From Lumbricus rubellus (lineage: Eukaryota; Annelida; Clitellata; Crassiclitellata; Lumbricidae): a stretch of DNA of 64,000 nt. The position numbers and the translations under genes were made by a program. The stretch is from contig OX243827.1 of assembly GCA_945859605.1 (NCBI GenBank), positions 20,664,862 to 20,728,861 of the forward strand, written 5' to 3'. Shown in pieces: positions 23,545 through 37,487 of this stretch. Positions within the stretch are counted from its first letter, which is position 1. Each line of letters starts with the position of its first letter. Under the pieces are notes generated by a model. The model did no database searches and was not told the DNA's origin. It saw only the letters and a program-made list of their open reading frames with translations.

Positions 23545-26500
23545 CTAGCTTCTGTACGCTGCATTTATTGACCGTCCAATGACCATCCTCCGTATCTCGC
23601 TAGTTCCAGCACCGATCTCAAACAGCTTTGCATCTCGCAGAAGTCGACCGGCAGGATAGTCGTTCACGTAACCATTACCACCTGCAGAAATGAATTTACC
23701 AATAGCACAGTGCTTTATTTCCACACCAAATATAAGAATATAAGCCCAAATACATCTTAGAGGAATTATCTTCTTGCTCTGGGTAAGGCTATGTAGCCTA
23801 AAGCATACAACAACATCATAATTATCCATTGTTATATAAAAGACTTTTAGGTAATCAATGAGTTGTCCAAGATAAATAAGTTGTTATGGTAGCCCATAAA
23901 TAATGAAACAGCAGTATACCGAAAGCAGCACGATAGTAATTAACAACTTTATTTTTCATGTAACCTGTACCTGAATGATGTGTGATGTCTAGAATTGTCA
24001 ATTAATGAAGATACTATTAATATTCAATAGTTTGAAAGGTCACAATTTTCTCAATCAGTAAATATAGTGTACTGCTATATTCAGGTTTAATGGTAATGGT
24101 AAATGAAAATTTATAGAGCGCTTCAACAGTAACTTATCAGAATTGTTCCCAAAAATACAATAAAATCGCGATTTAACAAAAATGGCCTACAAGCTGTGGA
24201 AAATGGGTAAAAAATGAATGTCATCCGAGGCAACTTGTTCCAATAGAATGGGACACAGCAAAACTCAAGTTTTTCTTAGTTTTCTTAGCTCTGCTGAGAA
24301 GTAGCCATCAAACAATAATTTTTTAAAATTATGTTGATGTAACAATAGAAGTCTTTCAGATTAGACTCGGAATTGAAAAGAAGATCTCTGGCAGTCATCT
24401 TACCAAGTATCTGAATTGCATCCAAAGCAGACCGTGTGGCATTCTCGGCTGTATACAAAATAACGCCTGCACAGTCCTACACAATGAGAGAAATGCGTTA
24501 GAAACACAAATTACATGGTACAGGAACAGAACATGACCTAGATACAAGTATAATTATGTACAAGGCTTAAATTTGTCAAATTAATCGCCTATAAAAAAAC
24601 AACATGCCTTCCTTTCTCATAATGCTGTAATGCTTTGTGTACCAGTTGCACAAGTTTTACCGATCTGGGATAATCCAAGAAGCACATATCATTCTACCAA
24701 TATACCAGCATCTAAAATGAATAACTGGCATATGTTTTATATTTCCAAGTTTAACATTTGATTGTAGTGGCCTTAGTTGTCAAAAAAGAACTATTGGAGG
24801 GATGTGCCAACAATTTTAGAGACCACCTGAAAATATGAACACAGGTCAAAATCCAAGGATAACATGTTGCACATAAAATAGCTGGTGACTTGTGAATTAC
24901 TGTATTGTATTGTAAACATTTAAAACTTGAGCGCCTATACTTGGGTGAAACATTTAAAGGCACATCCATTAAGCAAGACCATTAATTTTGAGGAGAAATA
25001 TGTTTTGAGAAAAGCAAAGAAGGAGCTAGATATTACATAAAATGAATATAGGCCGATAAGTAACTCGCAAAAATACACTTATATTGGTAGATTGTATGCT
25101 AGTTGCATGCTAATTGAATGCCAGCAATCACTCTGACCTGTGGCAGGATAATTCCTTTGTCCAAGGCACGTGCGATGTTATACAGATACGACCTGGATGT
25201 GTTCAGACGTGTGTACATGTCGGCCATCTTGGCCTGAATCATCTGCAGAAGAAACATGAAAAGTCGAGCTTTTAGTTAAATATATATAATACGACCACAA
25301 CTAACATACGGATGTAACTCGCAACTGTAAAAGTTGTGACTTTCTCGTAACAGTAAATTTAATCACAAATTTGTAAAGAGCGTCATTCAAAGATACCACA
25401 ACCGAAAGAAATGGTTTTGAAGTGCTTCCAGTAAAAAGGCAAATAAGATCACTTAAAGTGCTCATGCATGCGTTCTACTCTGCCCTTAAGACTGTTCTGT
25501 TTAGCCGTGGTTGGGTCGGGAGCGCTTCTGAGTAGGTTCTTTTGAACAGGCGCTATACAAATGTCTGAAATGAATGAATGAATGAATGAATGCATGCTAG
25601 ACTAGCTAATTCAAAGATGGAAGATCAACAGTGAGGTTTCTAAGCCGCCTACTGAAGTTTCTTTTTATGGTAATCTGCATTTGTACTCCACCGGCTTTCA
25701 CTAGAGACATAGTAGAATTTTCAACCAAGAATTTCATTTTTTATACCTGGAAGTGTCCAATTTTCTGTCCAAACTGCTCTCGCTCGTGAGCATACTTAAA
25801 AGCCAAATCACAGCAGGCCTGTTGGATTCTACAAAGCCAACATTTGTCATCAACACAATCACAATCTTCAAACTTCTAGAGCGCCCTCGAAAGCCGAGTG
25901 CAGATCACCAGCTTATTTACGAGCGCTGTGTTGAGTCAAAAAGGCTCTAACAGAAAGTTTGAAGGAGATTCGAGTCTGGTTTCTTGAGGGCCAGAATGGA
26001 TTTTTACTTTGGGTGTTTTTTAGGTCATGGGTGATTGGTATTAATGGTGCAGGAGCCTAAAAACTGTGGAATTCGGGAGGTAGATCATTCCAGAGACATA
26101 GTGCGTGTTGGATATGGCTCAGTTGGAGAACTTGAAGTTTGGGAGTCATTCCTTCTCAATCGCAGGACCTAAAGAATGGAAGAGTTTTCCTCCATTCGCC
26201 AGTGCTCATCTATTGCAGAGTTTAAATCAAAGTTAAAAACTCATTTGTTTTCAAATCATTATGACTAGATTTGTAGTGAAGCGCGCTCTTGTGCAAGACT
26301 TGTTTTTGTTAAAGCGCGGGATAAATGACTAATTGTATTGTATTGAGTTTGGATTGGTTATTTACAAAGAGTGACAATAGAGGATGATCTGAAGTAAACC
26401 AGCTTTGCTGGATGGTGAAGAATACGTGAAGATAGTTCGGCCGGGAATATTCCAGCGAGTTGCAGATTAGGGACACGATGCATAAAGTGAAGGTTACTGC

Positions 26501-29500
26501 AATAATAACTATCATTTATTATTATAATGATTACCAGATGATAAATATCTTATTTAAAATATCTTAGCCCTAGTACAACAACACAACAAGGTCAAGAAAG
26601 TCAAAGAATGATCAGTTTTGTTAAAGAGACAAACCCAACGCATTCCGACGCTGCCACGCCTCTTTCAATGTCGAGTCCGGACATAAGAACATACGCTCCT
26701 CTGCCTTCCTTGCCCAGAACGTTCTCCGCTGCAAAATCAATGCAAATGATAAAATAAGCAGCCTAGAAAAGATAATAATAATATCTTTTCTTTATTGAAA
26801 TGCCTGCAAGACGCACTGCGCTTTACATTTACAAGTTATGCAGTAATCTTAATTAAACTTAACTACCAACTGAGCAGACAGCTTTGCGATTACAATGGCG
26901 CTAATAGTAGCCTACAAATCAAATCCGCTAAACGGGGCTCGAACCTGCTAGCTCTCGCACTCTTGGCCAGTGTGTTAACCATTACTCTACCGGGCCCCCA
27001 AGCTTTACATTGAAACAGACAAATTCGTGCCAAACACACCTGACCCACAAGGCATATAAAAGTCTTTCTATTTTGATTAAAAATACTGATGTTTTCATTC
27101 AAAAAATTAATCATCGATAGTAGTCATTAGATCTGTTTAACCTAATCTAATCTAATAATACCCCTCACACCATAGTAGCATTATAATGCACAAGTGCATG
27201 TGTTTAATCAACCTAGCTGAAAATTTATAATCTGTTCAATAAGTAAGGATGCACATAGAATAAAAAATTATTCATGACCCACATGGATGAGGTATACCCA
27301 TTCCAGAATCCAGATAAATCGCTTTATAATTTCTAAGTTTCTGGGGAATGAAGTACCTCAGGACATTAAAAGACAAACAAAAACAATAATAATGATAATA
27401 AGAGTAACACCAGTAAAAATACTAATAATAAAGATAATAATAATAATTACAAAACTGATGCTCATAATATGTGATGTATGTGCGGATTGTGCGCACAGTA
27501 ACAAGATAAATCTAGTAGAACCTCACTGGCCTGGAACTTCACAGTTGTCGAAAACCAGTTCACCCGTGTCAGAACCTCGCATTCCGAGCTTGTCCAGTTT
27601 CGGTGAGCTACTGAAGCCCTTCATAGTCTGTTCAACAGGTCAGACAAAAGCATCTTCCTGCATTTCTCCAGTGGGCAGAAAACCTTCATGTTTAAAAACA
27701 GTACAAAATGTACTTTACTAAGCAAATCCAGGCATTTGCACCGACAGTGCAAAGCAGCCTATAAGTACTTAGCTTGCTATAGACTATACTTACACCATGC
27801 GCTGATACAGTACTTGTCTGTAGGCAGTCCAACAATAAGGAATAAATACTCCCTCTGGCAATACGTCACCTATGTAACTCTACCTGCTCTCCATCTGCTA
27901 TTTTTGACAACCTCTTCTGTCAAGTCTTGGTCTGGCGTGCATTTTAGCGGGAATCTTGAAAAGGCACCATATAAATAAGGATTCCTTGATTCCTGTTCTC
28001 AGTTCATGTTGCTTCTTTTCTGTTTTTGGCTCTGTCACTGGTACCGTATACTTCAGTTACAGCCACCATCTAATAATTTGATCGGTAATAATTATTTGAT
28101 TCCCTAGTTGGCGGGATTTTTCATCTAGAGCTTTCAGAATTCCATTTTTGCAGCCATGTTGTAACGATATTGAGCGTTTCTGAGTTTATATAAATCTCTT
28201 AAATGAATATGTAAACCTGATTTCTCTGAATTGATCGCAAAACGTTTGATTGATTTATTGATTGGCTGAAATTTTGTCATTACAATTACTGTTACACCGT
28301 TTAATGAACTCACTCTCTCCACGATGAAAGCAGTGATCCCATGCTGAGGTTTGGCAGCAGACGGATTTGTTTTCGCATAGACAATGATAACGTCAGCAAT
28401 TGGTCCATTCGTGATCCAGAATTTACTACCATTCAGTAAGTAAAAGTCACCTTGTAAGATAAACATAATTCTGGACGTCAAAAATAATTGCAGAAGTAAT
28501 CAAACTACATCAATAGTCTAAAAAAATTGTTTGGTTGAAATGCATATTTCATCTGATTTGTATGCACTACTCCACAAGCATCAGTTTGAACATTTCTGCA
28601 CCAGACTCATTTTTACTTCTTTTTAATTCATGCTTTGGGGTCAGTGTCACTATATATAAAATACAAATAAGAAAGGGGCAACCATGCTAACAAAATAATA
28701 TGGTACTTTTTGGGTTCATTTGACACCAATAAACTGCCACAACAAATGAACATGAACTTTAACACTAGTGATCAATAAAGCTAATGAATTGAATTGCAAA
28801 CACTTAACTCGGAATGTCAAGCTCTTAAACAATTGAATCTTAAGTTTGTAAGAGATATAAAGTCTTTTAATATGCTGCACACTGCACAGCAGATTCCTGC
28901 TACTAATCGAACTGAGTTTTTTTTCTGTTTCATTTAATTTGATGCACCAAACATAAATGGTGCTTTCAGTAACTGGTTTTGATGAACACAACAGAGTGTT
29001 GTCATAGCACCATGTACCATATTTGTTGTAAAGGAAGGTCAAATAATTTACCTACATTCTTTTGCATATAAATTATGCATGGAGAACCCTATAAACTCAC
29101 TCTAGTTTTTTCCTTCCAGACTGACTCTGGTAACAGTCCAAAACCTTTGTGTTCAGTCATGTGCACAATCATGTACTGTTGTGGGTAATAAATCAACTTG
29201 AACTTGAACTTGAAAAATGATAAAAATTCAAATATGAAGTTTATCATTTCCATCCAAAAGCTATTTTTGTGTTCCATTCACCTTTTCGTTCAGCCTTTGT
29301 CGACATCGAAATGACATCTGAGCCAGAACCGTGTTCACTCATCGCCAACGCTCCAATAAGTTCACCAGTGCAAAGCTATGAGAGGAACAACAATTCAGTG
29401 ACTATCAATCAAATTCATCTTGGTTCTGAATACTATGGCTGAAATCATTCTCGTGGCAGTTAATATGGTGTGTCATCGCCTTAAGTCTCTCTTTCAAAAC

Positions 29501-32500
29501 ATAATTCATAGGGGAGTGCTACCCTCAGTCCAATTTGCTCGTACCTCCATCATGCAAAGCTGTGCTCCTTCAGTGGTTGACCCAGTGGGAGGGAAAGGTC
29601 TCCATTCTGAGTTGAGCCAGTACACGAGATCATTCTCTGACACATTCTACCATATAGGCAATTGAAAACTGTTATTTTGGTCGTGCTGGAGTTGGGAGCA
29701 CCTCGGATAGTTTCCAATTATGATTATAGTCTAATGTTTAAGCAAGGAACAGAGATAGGCTGGTTAGTTAAAATTCAGTACTTTGTGAGTAGTAACGGAA
29801 ATTTTTAGGTGGAAACTTTCAGGCAGCAGCTATCTTCCCATCCTTCAAAACCAAGCCGAGGTTCTTCAAGCAGGAAGCACTGTGGAGTTCCTCTCGAAGT
29901 GGCGCTATATAAATTCACGAGTACAATTACGATTAACCCTTTACCGGTTCATTTTTAAATTTTAAGCCCGTTTTCAGCGGATATTCTCAGGGCAAACGGG
30001 TAAAAGATTAATGAATACGACAGCATCTTACCCTGGGGAGGTAATTTTCTTTCTGCTTCTCTGATCCATGTAATACAATCTGGTTCATGCATAGGTTGGC
30101 ATGAGCGCCATAGCTCAGCGTAACAGCAGCGCTGGCCCTTGCCATCTCCTCACCCACGATAAATTGATCAAAATAGATTGCTCCAGTGCCTCCATACTTT
30201 TCTTAAAGTATACATACACAAGCGATTCATGAATATATCTAAAAATATTCTTAAAATATTAATAAATAATGGAAATTTTCTATGGATCAAGTGGTCTAGA
30301 CAACAAACAGTTTCTATACTTTTGCATGTACTTAACAATGGATACTGTACTGACAGGCTTAAAAGTACCTAAAGATGTCATCTTAAAACTACAGTAGTGT
30401 TACTTTTGACAAGGTAGAAGTAATGCCTGAGAATTTCAGAAAAATTCTAGAGAGAATCAAGAGAAATCAAATAAACTATTATCTATTCTTACACAATATT
30501 CTCAAAATAAAATATCTAGCATCAGTAAAAAGCACCAAGCATGTGTTCATTAAGAAGTTGCTCCAATTAGTGTCCGGCTGCGGTTAACTTCAGAACCCAT
30601 GTAAATGCAGATCTTCAAATATCTCAACGCCACACAAAAGTTGTGTCACAGAGATTCATTGGTACTATGTTCACACGGCCCCTGATTCATACATAAGCGG
30701 CCTTCCACACATTAAAAAATTATGTTGTACATAATAACAATAAAAGTTTTAAAAATCTAGATAACATATCACAATTCATGCGCTTAAACAATCGGTCACC
30801 AATCATCATGCTACCGTGATGCACCACTTATTCTAGAAGGAAATAAATAAATAAATTTACTATTAATTATTTATATTTTTAACCATCAACACACCGGGTG
30901 CTGTCATTCCTAAGAGACCAAGTTTTCCGCATTTCTTCATAAAGTCCTGCAACAAAAAGCATCAATATAATTATATGTATATGTTTATGGACTTCAGATC
31001 TTGACTTATACCTAGTCTATACCGGATTTGTTGACACCACAAACTGTTTTTTGTGTTCTCTAGAACTTCACTCTTGATCCACAGAACTTGTACAGAATTT
31101 CGGCAAACACACCACAAAGCGGCACAAACACACCACAACAGGTCTGCTTATGTTGAAGCATACACACCATAGACTCAATTTTGTCTCCGATCTATCAGAC
31201 TTCAACCTGGTTATTCCAACTTATTGTCTTGATTGCGATTTCAATCTGATGCCCTTGGGCAGTGCAATAATGGCACTATAAAGCTCAAAAGATTAGATAG
31301 ATTAGATAACACTAAAGATTAGATTAGATTAGATAACTTAATTTGCTCAGCATTAACCATCTACTGATGGCTTGATCATCACAATTAGGGTGACACAACG
31401 TTACCAGTTTTAGTTACCAGTTTAGACTGGATCGCCAACACCATACACATGGGTTATCTTTGGAAATGGGAAATTTGATAAATATTAATTTTATACATCT
31501 GGATGGAGATTAATAGTATTTAGTATTTAAATAGTATTTATAAGCTAAACTTATGAATGTCAGGCTTTAATTATCTGTTATGATCTACACAAAGTTTCTT
31601 GTACAATTAGATAACATTGAGCAAATATATTTGATATATATTTTTCATTTAGAACTTAGAAAGCACTTACCCTGAACCCAGGGAAATCGTTGGTTCTGTC
31701 AATATCAGCAGCTATCGGCGCAATCTCTTTCTGAAAGAACTGGAACACGGTTTGCCGCAACTGCAAAATGGTGCAATTTAAGTCATGAGATGTTTTACGA
31801 GAAACTAAGCAAGCGGTTTGGCTGCAAAATCAGTGTGCAACAACGTAAAAAGTAAAAATGTTTTCTCATCCTTACCTCATGACCTCGACCCTGCTCTTTT
31901 TTTCAATCAACATCACTCTATCATGTGAGATTCCTCTCTACCACAACCCATTTGAAATGATGTCACACTATTTTAGATCCATGAGAACAGACAGTGACAG
32001 CATGACATTCAAACCCCTTCAAAAAGTCACGTGATCAATAGCTCAATCCAGGGAGCTTGACCATAGCCTGATTCATCTTATTTTAATTGTTGTGGCAACA
32101 GAGACACATGCCACTCATCTTGCCAGCCACACAGACTCTCAGCAGGGCATAACCAATAAATATAATGATAATAATAATGATAATAGTAATAATAATAACA
32201 ATAATAAAAGTTATAAAACACACTAATAATAATATTACACAATATTGAAAAGATCAGTTTCATTAGTCTGCAAATAAGTTATCAAATCTATGAAAAAATA
32301 AAAATATTTATAATAATAATAAAATTAAAATAACAATAACCAGTTGTCCGCAGTCTAGACAAAATCGTAGGGTAGGTCTACCACGTCATTTTGTTAGGTG
32401 CTTCTGTCAACAGCATGTCATAAAAATCATGTAATATGTAGCCTATGTAATATTCGGTGTCACGACAACTCGTCCACCGACAACTCGTCCAACGACAACT

Positions 32501-33269
32501 CGTCCACGGACAACTGGTCCACCGACAACTCGTCCACTGAAATAGAAGCCGGATTATCGAGAAAACGCTTGGGAAATAGAAGCTGGATGAAAGTTCTTTA
32601 TTTACGAAATAGGAGCTGGATTTATGAACAAAAAGTCTAATGGTTTCCTTGCTTAAATAGAAGCTGAATTAATGATTTTCATCATGTGTTTCAACATGCA
32701 TCCAGCTTCTATTTAAGATCGAACAAAAACTTGATCCATCTTCCATTTCTTAAGCATTTTTTCATGAATCCAGCTTCTATTTCACCTGTAAAAACCTTCA
32801 TCCAGCTTCTATTCCCCAAGCGTTTTCTCAATAATCCGGCTTCTATTTCAGTGAACGAGTTGTCGGTGGACCAGTTGTCCGTGGACGAGTTGTCGTTGGA
32901 CGAGATGTCGGTGGACCAGTTGTCGTGGAACCGTAATATTCTTTTAATTCCAAAAACAAACATAAAAATACGAACACGCCGATAAACACAAATTTTCTAC
33001 GAACTTTTAATAATGAACCTACAAACTACAAAGCTTTCCATGATGCTTAAGGTAAGATAAGACACAGATTTAAAACTTGGCGCTACATGAATTAGTGTTT
33101 ACATAAAAGCCGAAACCTGTTTCTGTTCGTCCGTTAGTCCAAAGACGTCATCTTGGATCGGGTAGAAATCACTGAGAAATCTTTTCGTCGAAGCAGCCAG
33201 CCATGGGTTGCTAACTTTGTCGAAGTTTCTAGTGAATCTATGACTGCAGAACAAAGCTCGAAACGCCAT
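23545..33269 (-). CDS. IVD: Isovaleryl-CoA dehydrogenase, mitochondrial
   Basis: Flavoprotein of leucine breakdown oxidising isovaleryl-CoA to 3-methylcrotonyl-CoA, passing electrons to ETF in the matrix. Twelve exons, in transcript order: 33117-33269, 31671-31760, 30895-30946, 30032-30201, 29282-29375, 28314-28450, 27531-27627, 26635-26728, 25747-25828, 25138-25242, 24404-24476, 23545-23681. Sum 1284 nt, 427 aa plus stop, as expected for the family. The start codon exon gives an Arg-rich, acid-poor N-terminus ([16 protein letters not shown]) fitting a mitochondrial presequence. Further on are [75 protein letters not shown] and [12 protein letters not shown]. Glu in LDIER (286 by count) is at the place of the IVD catalytic base, and the other acyl-CoA dehydrogenases' Glu before GT is here IGAGTS, both typical of IVD. 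Exon 7 uses a GC donor. Confidence 0.96.
25470..25590 (+). mobile_element. LINE 3' end with GCGCTATACAAATG tail
   Basis: CTTAAGACTGTTCTGTTTAGCC gives LKTVLFS, then GGGAGCGCTTCTGAGTAG...AACAGGCGCTATACAAATG and GAAT repeats. Nearly the same as 858-970. Confidence 0.6.
26150..26345 (+). mobile_element. LINE ORF2 C-terminal remnant with ATTGT tail
   Basis: Reads [10 protein letters not shown]... then [11 protein letters not shown] in a shifted frame, the family C-terminal pattern, ending in TTGTATTGTATTG. Located in IVD intron 9. Confidence 0.5.
26925..27005 (-). mobile_element. tRNA-like SINE family 2 head, minus strand
   Basis: On the minus strand: GGTAGAGTAATGGTTAACACACTGG (box A region) and AGGTTCGAGCCCC (box B). 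It does not fold into a convincing functional tRNA and is similar to 44455-44530, 52368-52440 and 58460-58545. Confidence 0.5.
27531..27627 (-). CDS. IVD: IVD exon 7 with a GC 5' splice site
   Basis: Encodes [20 protein letters not shown]... to CEVP. The frame to exon 8 (CG GAG AAC) is kept only if the exon ends CCAG and the intron begins GCCAGT. The nearby GT (CCA|GTGAGG after GGC) shifts the frame. The intron is therefore best read as GC-AG. Confidence 0.8.
32456..32932. mobile_element. Fold-back element (Mutator-like) with 9-bp target duplication
   Basis: 477 bp that is nearly one long palindrome: left arm 32456 to about 32690, right arm about 32697 to 32932. Termini GGTGTCACGACAACT and inverted GGTTCCACGACAACT. 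The flanks GTAATATTC (32447-32455 and 32933-32941) are identical, and a 9-bp duplication points to the Mutator superfamily. Each arm has five to six tandem CGACAACTCGTCCA-like units, then repeats of AATAGAAGCTGGAT. No transposase. It lies in IVD intron 1. Confidence 0.85.
33117..33269 (-). CDS. IVD: IVD exon 1 with mitochondrial presequence
   Basis: ATG at 33269-33267, 51 codons, donor CAG|GTTTCG. It holds the Arg-rich presequence and reaches GLTDEQKQ, which continues in exon 2 as LRQTVFQFF, the conserved GLSEEQRQLRQT junction. There is no other in-frame ATG upstream nearby. Confidence 0.85.
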
Positions 33270-33699
33270 TATTAATGAACGATTGCATTAAATCTGGCGC
33301 TACATCATGCAGAACTTCAAAGTTCGCGTCCCAGTAACTCGCCGAGAGCGATCAACTTCCATGCACAATGAAGTAGTAAATCGCACCCAATAGCATCAGA
33401 TGGGGCACCGCAATAATTATCACAATTTGCAGCCAGCAGGCCTACAAATTACAATTTAAAATTTAATTATGTCAAGATGACAAGTCTTCTAAACCCATTT
33501 GCCTACAATGCCATCAGCAGCTACAGAGGAAGAATTAATGCCACACCGTTTCTCAAAACGCGAACACCGATTGTCATTCTTAGTGGTAATTTTTTCACAG
33601 ATTCTATCCTGATCCTGATCAGTCTTCCTCTTTCCCCCGAAACTCCCTCGCAGCTTCAACTCTAAACATCACCAACCCTGGCCGTCTGTCTGACTCTCC

Positions 33700-34445
33700 G
33701 GATCCATAGCCTATTACCTCCTGTGTTTAAGAATTTTTTTATCCATACTACTGAGGTGCATTCATACCATACCAGACACGCTGATTCTTACCATTTGCCC
33801 CATGCCCACACAAACACTCGACGCTTCTCTGTTAAATACAGTGGAGTTCAATCATGGAATGTGATCCCTTTTTCCATTAGACTGCTGCCTAGTCTTTGTC
33901 TTTTTAAGTTACGTTTGCGTTCCCTGATACTCAACATTAACTGTTGAATTATCCCGGCACGTTGTGACTAATTTATCCTATATCTCCCGCATTAAGTTAA
34001 TTTGGTGGCGACCTAAATTAGATTATAAATCCCTACTACGTGTAGGCCCTACTTGTGTTTTTCTCGACCATCCAATGACCTCCGTGCCTAAACCTCATAC
34101 AACAGGCTCTTTGATCATCGATTGTGTAAATGTGCTTTAGTTAAGGTGTTTGCTTTTTATTTTTCCATAGTTATTTTGACTCATAATCTATGTCAGAACC
34201 ACTCTATGGCAACTCAATGGCCATCATCATCTTGATGCTACCGCTCAGGGGACTCGCTTAGCGGGGTTGCAAGACCCTTTTGGGTCTCCTGTGCAATCAA
34301 ATTCTAACTTTTGGCATCATTAGTTAAGTATTGCTTTTTTATATTTGTTAACCCTGTTTTCTTTGATGCCTGATTCGATTTGTTCTTGTTTTCTTGATTA
34401 TTTGGTTGCCAAATAAAATGATTTGATTTGATTTGATTTGATCTT
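33700..34445 (+). mobile_element. LINE 3' end (non-LTR retrotransposon)
   Basis: The frame at 33723-33947 reads HSYHTRHADSY...YSGVQSWNVIP...LFKLRLRS, the standard C-terminus of Jockey/CR1-like ORF2. A 3' UTR follows and the copy ends in CAAATAAAATGATTTGATTTGATTTG. It is 5' truncated, with no reverse transcriptase core upstream. Confidence 0.75.
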
Positions 34446-34970
34446 GATCCCTGCCAATCGACTTTGTTTTGATTGAACGTAGGCCTACGTCTGTGAGTAA
34501 TAAGCTTTTGTGGGCGCTGTAGAATTTCCGAGTTTACGATTAGGCTACACCACAGTATTGTGGCTACACTTAGAAAGTAGAAACAACCAAGCTCGTCTTA
34601 CAGTCATCGTCTTATTCAAGTAATAATTAAGTAGTAATTTTCTTTAATTTCAAACGGACACAACGCAAAATGATTACGATTCATAGCGTGACGGATAGGC
34701 CTAATCACTTTTATTACAGAAGTCGAATTCAGCAGCTGCTGTCGGCAATATTATTCTCGGAGATTTACATTACAAAATTACACCCATCACGCCCTGCTAT
34801 TCATATTCTCACCGCCATTTGTGGAGTGGAAGGTTCAAAGGACCTAAGGACCTTTTTTCAAAATATATATAAGTCAGACCTATCCAATACTGCGTAATGT
34901 AATCCCGAGCCTGAACAATAACATAACATGGGCTTCAAAACCTTTGTATTAAAACCACTACAAAATGTTG

Positions 34971-35043
34971 CGCCCAACGTGGGGCTCGAACCCACGACCC
35001 TGAGATTAAGAGTCTCATGCTCTACCGACTGAGCTAGCCGGGC
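34971..35043 (-). tRNA. tRNA-Lys (anticodon CTT)
   Basis: 73-nt cloverleaf on the minus strand: acceptor GCCCGGC pairing with GTTGGGC, box A TAGCTCAGTCGGTAGAGC, anticodon loop ACTCTTAAT with CTT, and T-arm CGTGGGTTCGAGCCCCACG. A TTTT terminator follows five bases downstream. No intron and no encoded CCA, as usual for a eukaryotic nuclear tRNA. Confidence 0.95.
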
Positions 35044-35506
35044 AGCTGTTGAGCAACTGTTAGCGGAGTCATATATGCAAATGTACACATCACATCTAGC
35101 GATCGATAATGACACTATCCCATCCTGTGACTATAATTAGCCTATTAGGCTGTAATTAGGTTGAATAGTACTGTTATCCTGCGCGATATATAAAAAGCTA
35201 GAAGTAATTGGCTACAAGCACAGAATAAAGAAAGCTTTCTTTATTCTGTGCTACAAGCCATTATTATTATTATTATTATTATTATTATCCTCGTTTAATT
35301 TCAAACTGACACAACGCAGAATGATTACAATATTCAAGTTGCTACAGAAATCGAATTAAACTGTCGGCAGCCAACATTTTACCAATACAAAGCCATCTGC
35401 CGATTAGATGGTTGCTAAACTGCTACGTAGGCTATGCAAGAGTAGCCTACTGACCCTGTAGTAGGCTACTAATAGTAGGCTACTATAGTAGGTTCCTTGT
35501 CCTAGG

Positions 35507-36510
<1,004 letters not shown>

Positions 36511-36859
36511 GTCACTCGGACTCACTCCTAGGTAAGCCTATAATATTATCTTTAAAAAATAGCTATTTTGAATGAAAATTCACAAGTAGGCCTAGTTCAA
36601 ATGTAAATATTATTTTTCTGCATTTTATATTTGAAATACAAAATAAGTGCATCGTAGTTTATAGGCATAGGCCTAAGGTCCAAGATTTGGCTGGACGGCA
36701 GATCTAAGACTAGGTCTATGACTAGGCTACCTGTAAAAATGTAAAACTACGCAGTTAAAAATTGTCTATGTAATATTGAATTAGTCGGAATTCTGCAAGT
36801 GTTGTGTCAGCGTTGAAATCTTCCATCAGCCATTAGGAAGTCTAGCCTAGAGTCTAGAT

Positions 36860-37340
36860 TCTAATCACAGGCGTACGAGGCGGGGGTCCAGATCGAGGGG
36901 CAAATGCCCCCACCCCACACTTTCGGGAAAGTCTGGTTTTTGGGACAAACACAGCCCCGAACGACTATAAACAAGAGGTCGTCAACTTTTTTGCCGGATA
37001 TATTTTTCGGACAGAAGTTCAATCTTTGTTCCTCTCCGCTGAAATCTTCCGTACGCCTATGATTCTAATCTACATGATTTGCACACTTCTAACTGTTTAC
37101 ACGGGACATATAAAAACTGGCTCACCTAAATGGCATGTTTTTCTAGAATGAATACGAGGACTAAAAAAAGTCATCAACTTTTTGCGGACAAAATGGTATT
37201 ATTTTCCCGAAAATGTGGCCGGATGACTTTAAAAAAGGTCATCAACTTTTTTGGCGGATATGGAAGAAGAATTTTCCAGACCTAAGCCCAAAATTTTTTT
37301 CCCGGACCCAAGACCAAGAATTTTTGGCCCCCGTCCAAAG
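36860..37340. repeat. Diverged repeat with (A/T)CAACTTTTT(T/G)GCGGA motifs
   Basis: The phrase GTCATCAACTTTTTTGGCGGATA recurs three times with small changes (about 36978, 37170, 37226), and the ends carry GGCGTACG-like and CCGCCC-like text. It is probably an old non-coding mobile element; boundaries unclear. Confidence 0.4.
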
Positions 37341-37487
37341 TTTCTGTATCCGCCCTTGTACACGGGTCCATGTCAACTTATTTCAGCTTGCTCCACCAAG
37401 TGCTTCTGAATCGTTGAATCGACTCATGATGAGTCATGAGTCATGACTGCCGTTTTCTGCTTGCCCTTGAACGTTTAGCCTACTCTT

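Noticed and set aside
26925..27005. Possible functional tRNA on the minus strand
   Set aside because: Box A and box B are present but the acceptor and anticodon arms do not pair well; similar degenerate heads recur elsewhere, so a SINE is more likely.
34858..35115. Minus-strand frame with RLAQSVEHETLNLRVVGSSPT
   Set aside because: It is the chance translation of the tRNA-Lys gene.
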